A stretch of 15,997 bases of DNA from assembly GCA_044238735.1 (NCBI GenBank), contig JBIICS010000063.1, forward strand, positions 1 through 15,997, written 5' to 3'. Made by a program: the position numbers and the translations under genes. Below the pieces are notes generated by a model. It did no database searches. It saw nothing but the letters and a program-made list of their open reading frames with translations, and was not told the origin of the DNA. The DNA is from JBIICS01 sp044238735. GTDB lineage: Bacteria; Bacteroidota; Bacteroidia; UBA4408. Every line of letters starts with the position of its first letter. Position 1 is the first letter of the stretch. Of the stretch, positions 14,426 to 15,997 are shown one piece after another.

Positions 14426-14460
14426 ACAAATCCGCAATTGGATTGCAGATTTGTCCATTT
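14421..14460. repeat. right 40-bp direct repeat with 31-bp near-perfect palindrome
   Basis: Positions 14425-14455 repeat the left palindrome with three changes: T to C in the left arm and CA to GG at the centre. The arms still pair except for a G-U wobble and one further mismatch or wobble. The repeat begins inside the ATPase stop codon (TTTAG) and ends 15 bases before the stop of the convergent serine hydrolase gene. On the minus strand the palindrome is followed by TAAATTTTATTTTTC, so it may also end transcription of that gene's neighbours. Confidence 0.88.
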
Positions 14461-14474
14461 CAGAATCATTAAAA

Positions 14475-15653
14475 CTAAATCTCATCCGGCACCACTGCAT
14501 CATTACTGCAGGTTTCATCTAGTATGTCCCACACTTTAGTTAAATCGTTAAAAACAAAATTAACCCTGTTACTCAAAACAATAATGGCGGTTTGATCTTT
14601 TAGCCTTCTATAGAATAAATGATTGTATCCTCTCCACCATCCCCCGTGAAACACAACCTCATCTCCGTTAGGTAAACATTTGGTTCTAAATCCAAAACCA
14701 TAGTTTCGCGTTTTCATTTCTCGGCTGTAATTTAAATAGGCGAGCTTTAAGGTTTCCTGCTTCAACAAATCCTCGCTATATAAGGCTCGATCCCATTTAA
14801 ACAAATCATCCAGATTAGAATATATATTTTTATCTCCTACTGTTCCATTCTGATAATCATTCCACACCCTTCTCCAACCAGCGCTGTATCCTAAAGCTAC
14901 GCCTTCGGATATATCTGTATTATCATACACAAAGGTGTTAGTCATTTTCAATGGTTTAAAAATTCTTTCAGCTAAAAAATTCGCATAGGTCTTACCACTA
15001 ATCTTTTCTATTATGCTGGCCAGTAAAAGATAATTGGTATTGTTATAATCAAAATGAACATTGGGTTTGTAATAAAGTCCGGGTTTATGCTCGCATATTA
15101 AATCAATTACTTGCTGATTACTGATGGGCTCTTTTTTACAACAATAGGCTTCATCACAAAAATATCGGTAATCGGGCAAGCCAGAACGATGATTTAGTAG
15201 CATTCTAATGTTTATACCATCATACGGAAACTTCGGAAAATATTTTTTAACGTCATCCTCCAGCTTTAATTTTCCTTCTTCATACAACATTAAAATGGCA
15301 ATAGCTGTAAACTGCTTAGACAAAGAAGCAAGCTGAAATTTAGCATCCTCGGTATGTTCTACTTTCTTCTCTTTATTAAACCAGCCATAAGCCCCTTTAT
15401 ACAGTATTTGCCCACGTTGAGCAACCAGGACTGTACCATTAAATCCACGTTTATTATAGAGCTGATTAAAAAATGCTTTTATTTTAGGTGTTTTGTTTTC
15501 AGCCTTAATTTCTTGTAAAATATTTTTAATACTGTCTCTGTTAGGCCCAATCTCTCTTTTTATAGTTGCTTGAGGTTTATTTTCCTGTTTACAAGAATAA
15601 AGAAATAGAAAACAAAATAGGAAGTATGTAATTGTATGCAATCTTAGTTTCAT
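14475..15653 (-). CDS. serine hydrolase lipoprotein, beta-lactamase/penicillin-binding-protein-like
   Basis: The 392-residue product is a lipoprotein: a hydrophobic signal (residues 5-20) ends in the lipobox LYSC with C21 as the lipidated residue, so it sits in the cell envelope. The rest is the class C beta-lactamase-like fold (Beta-lactamase domain): S110-x-x-K113 in ASLSKQFT, the Y203-N204-N205 triad and H336-G337-G338 in place of KTG, with LLNHRSGLPDY between. Family members include D,D-peptidases, esterases and amidases; real beta-lactamase activity is not implied. A short cysteine-containing segment (C166, C171, C172) follows LPDYRYF. It reads toward the ATPase cassette and starts 106 bp after recJ. 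The substrate cannot be predicted. Confidence 0.9.
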   Translation of the reverse strand: MKLRLHTITYFLFCFLFLYSCKQENKPQATIKREIGPNRDSIKNILQEIKAENKTPKIKAFFNQLYNKRGFNGTVLVAQRGQILYKGAYGWFNKEKKVEHTEDAKFQLASLSKQFTAIAILMLYEEGKLKLEDDVKKYFPKFPYDGINIRMLLNHRSGLPDYRYFCDEAYCCKKEPISNQQVIDLICEHKPGLYYKPNVHFDYNNTNYLLLASIIEKISGKTYANFLAERIFKPLKMTNTFVYDNTDISEGVALGYSAGWRRVWNDYQNGTVGDKNIYSNLDDLFKWDRALYSEDLLKQETLKLAYLNYSREMKTRNYGFGFRTKCLPNGDEVVFHGGWWRGYNHLFYRRLKDQTAIIVLSNRVNFVFNDLTKVWDILDETCSNDAVVPDEI

Positions 15654-15759
15654 GAAAAACTCAATTCTATATGCGATACAAAATATAAAAACCGTTAAAA
15701 AAATTAGTCTTAAGAAAATTATAGTTATTCACAAAATTTTATAGAATAACCCCCTATAA

Positions 15760-15997
15760 TTACTGAATATCCTTGATATTTAACTGAACCACCTTTTGAC
15801 CATTCCATTCATTTTCCTCAACAGAATAACAAGCCGAAAAAGGCAATTTTCCTGTAACTAAATTATATTTATCGGCCAAATTAAATCCGATGGCAGAAAA
15901 AATAAGGTTAGGATAATCAGACTGAAACAAATCGAGTTTTAAATGGTTTTCGCCAACAATACGAGGGGTTCCCAGCACTTTTAAATCGCGTGTACAA
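15760..15997 (-). CDS. recJ: single-stranded-DNA-specific exonuclease RecJ, C-terminal end (partial)
   Basis: The frame is open to the right edge and ends at a TAA at 15762-15760, giving the last 78 residues of a larger protein. The sequence RIVGENHLKLDLFQ, then FSAIGFNLA and the final CYSVEENEWNGQKVVQLNIKDI, is the C-terminal OB-fold region of RecJ, the 5'-3' single-strand exonuclease used in mismatch repair and RecF-type recombination. The catalytic DHH and DHHA1 domains would lie outside the window. A GTG at 15978 is not a start: the conserved segment continues upstream of it. Confidence 0.85.
   Translation of the reverse strand, partial: CTRDLKVLGTPRIVGENHLKLDLFQSDYPNLIFSAIGFNLADKYNLVTGKLPFSACYSVEENEWNGQKVVQLNIKDIQ

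Noticed and set aside
12887..14460. CRISPR array
   Set aside because: The repeats are few, palindromic and separated by a gene or irregular distances; there is no regular repeat-spacer pattern and no cas gene.
14475..15653. Antibiotic-resistance beta-lactamase
   Set aside because: The protein has the fold and SxxK/YNN motifs, but it is a lipoprotein with HGG in place of KTG, typical of the broad serine-hydrolase family, so resistance cannot be claimed.
15724..15750. Terminator of recJ (GTTATTC / GAATAAC)
   Set aside because: The 7-bp stem is AT-rich with a 13-base loop and only a weak following T-run on the minus strand; likely chance.

Overview
The window looks like a chromosomal segment of a Bacteroidota bacterium. 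Supporting signs are the AT-rich sequence, the repeated promoter -7 motif TAnnTTTG upstream of genes, the near absence of Shine-Dalgarno sequences, a DUF4340 gene, and a membrane protein carrying the FKxLHWPGA motif known from the gliding/type IX secretion protein GldL. The order or genus cannot be fixed from the sequence alone.

Layout, left to right. A DUF4340 membrane-anchored protein (minus strand, running off the left edge) is divergent from a complete acyl-CoA carboxylase carboxyltransferase subunit of the methylcrotonyl-CoA type (plus). The latter converges on dxr, the second enzyme of the MEP isoprenoid pathway (minus). mutS (plus) is divergent from dxr and converges on the conserved translation operon thrS-infC-rpmI-rplT (minus), which ends in a strong hairpin terminator. 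Next is a two-gene unit on the plus strand: a PadR-type regulator overlapping by ATGA a five-helix membrane protein with two copies of a GldL-like segment, followed after a perfect hairpin by a secreted glycerophosphodiester phosphodiesterase. A 423-bp gene-free stretch then holds a pair of REP-like hairpins in inverted orientation. After it comes an AAA/DUF4143 ATPase gene bracketed by two 40-bp direct repeats, each containing a 31-bp palindrome. The window ends with a lipoprotein of the serine beta-lactamase-like family (minus) and the C-terminal end of recJ (minus, running off the right edge).

Most of the window is ordinary housekeeping DNA. The accessory-looking part is about 11990-14460, where palindromic repeats cluster. 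The most unusual object there is the single-gene ATPase cassette with matching palindromic direct repeats at both ends, one forming part of the promoter region and the other overlapping the stop codon. Secondary points are infC, which has no ATG start and an added Pro/Gly-rich repeat tail at its N-terminus, and three genes whose -7 box lies exactly four bases before the ATG, which predicts leaderless transcripts.
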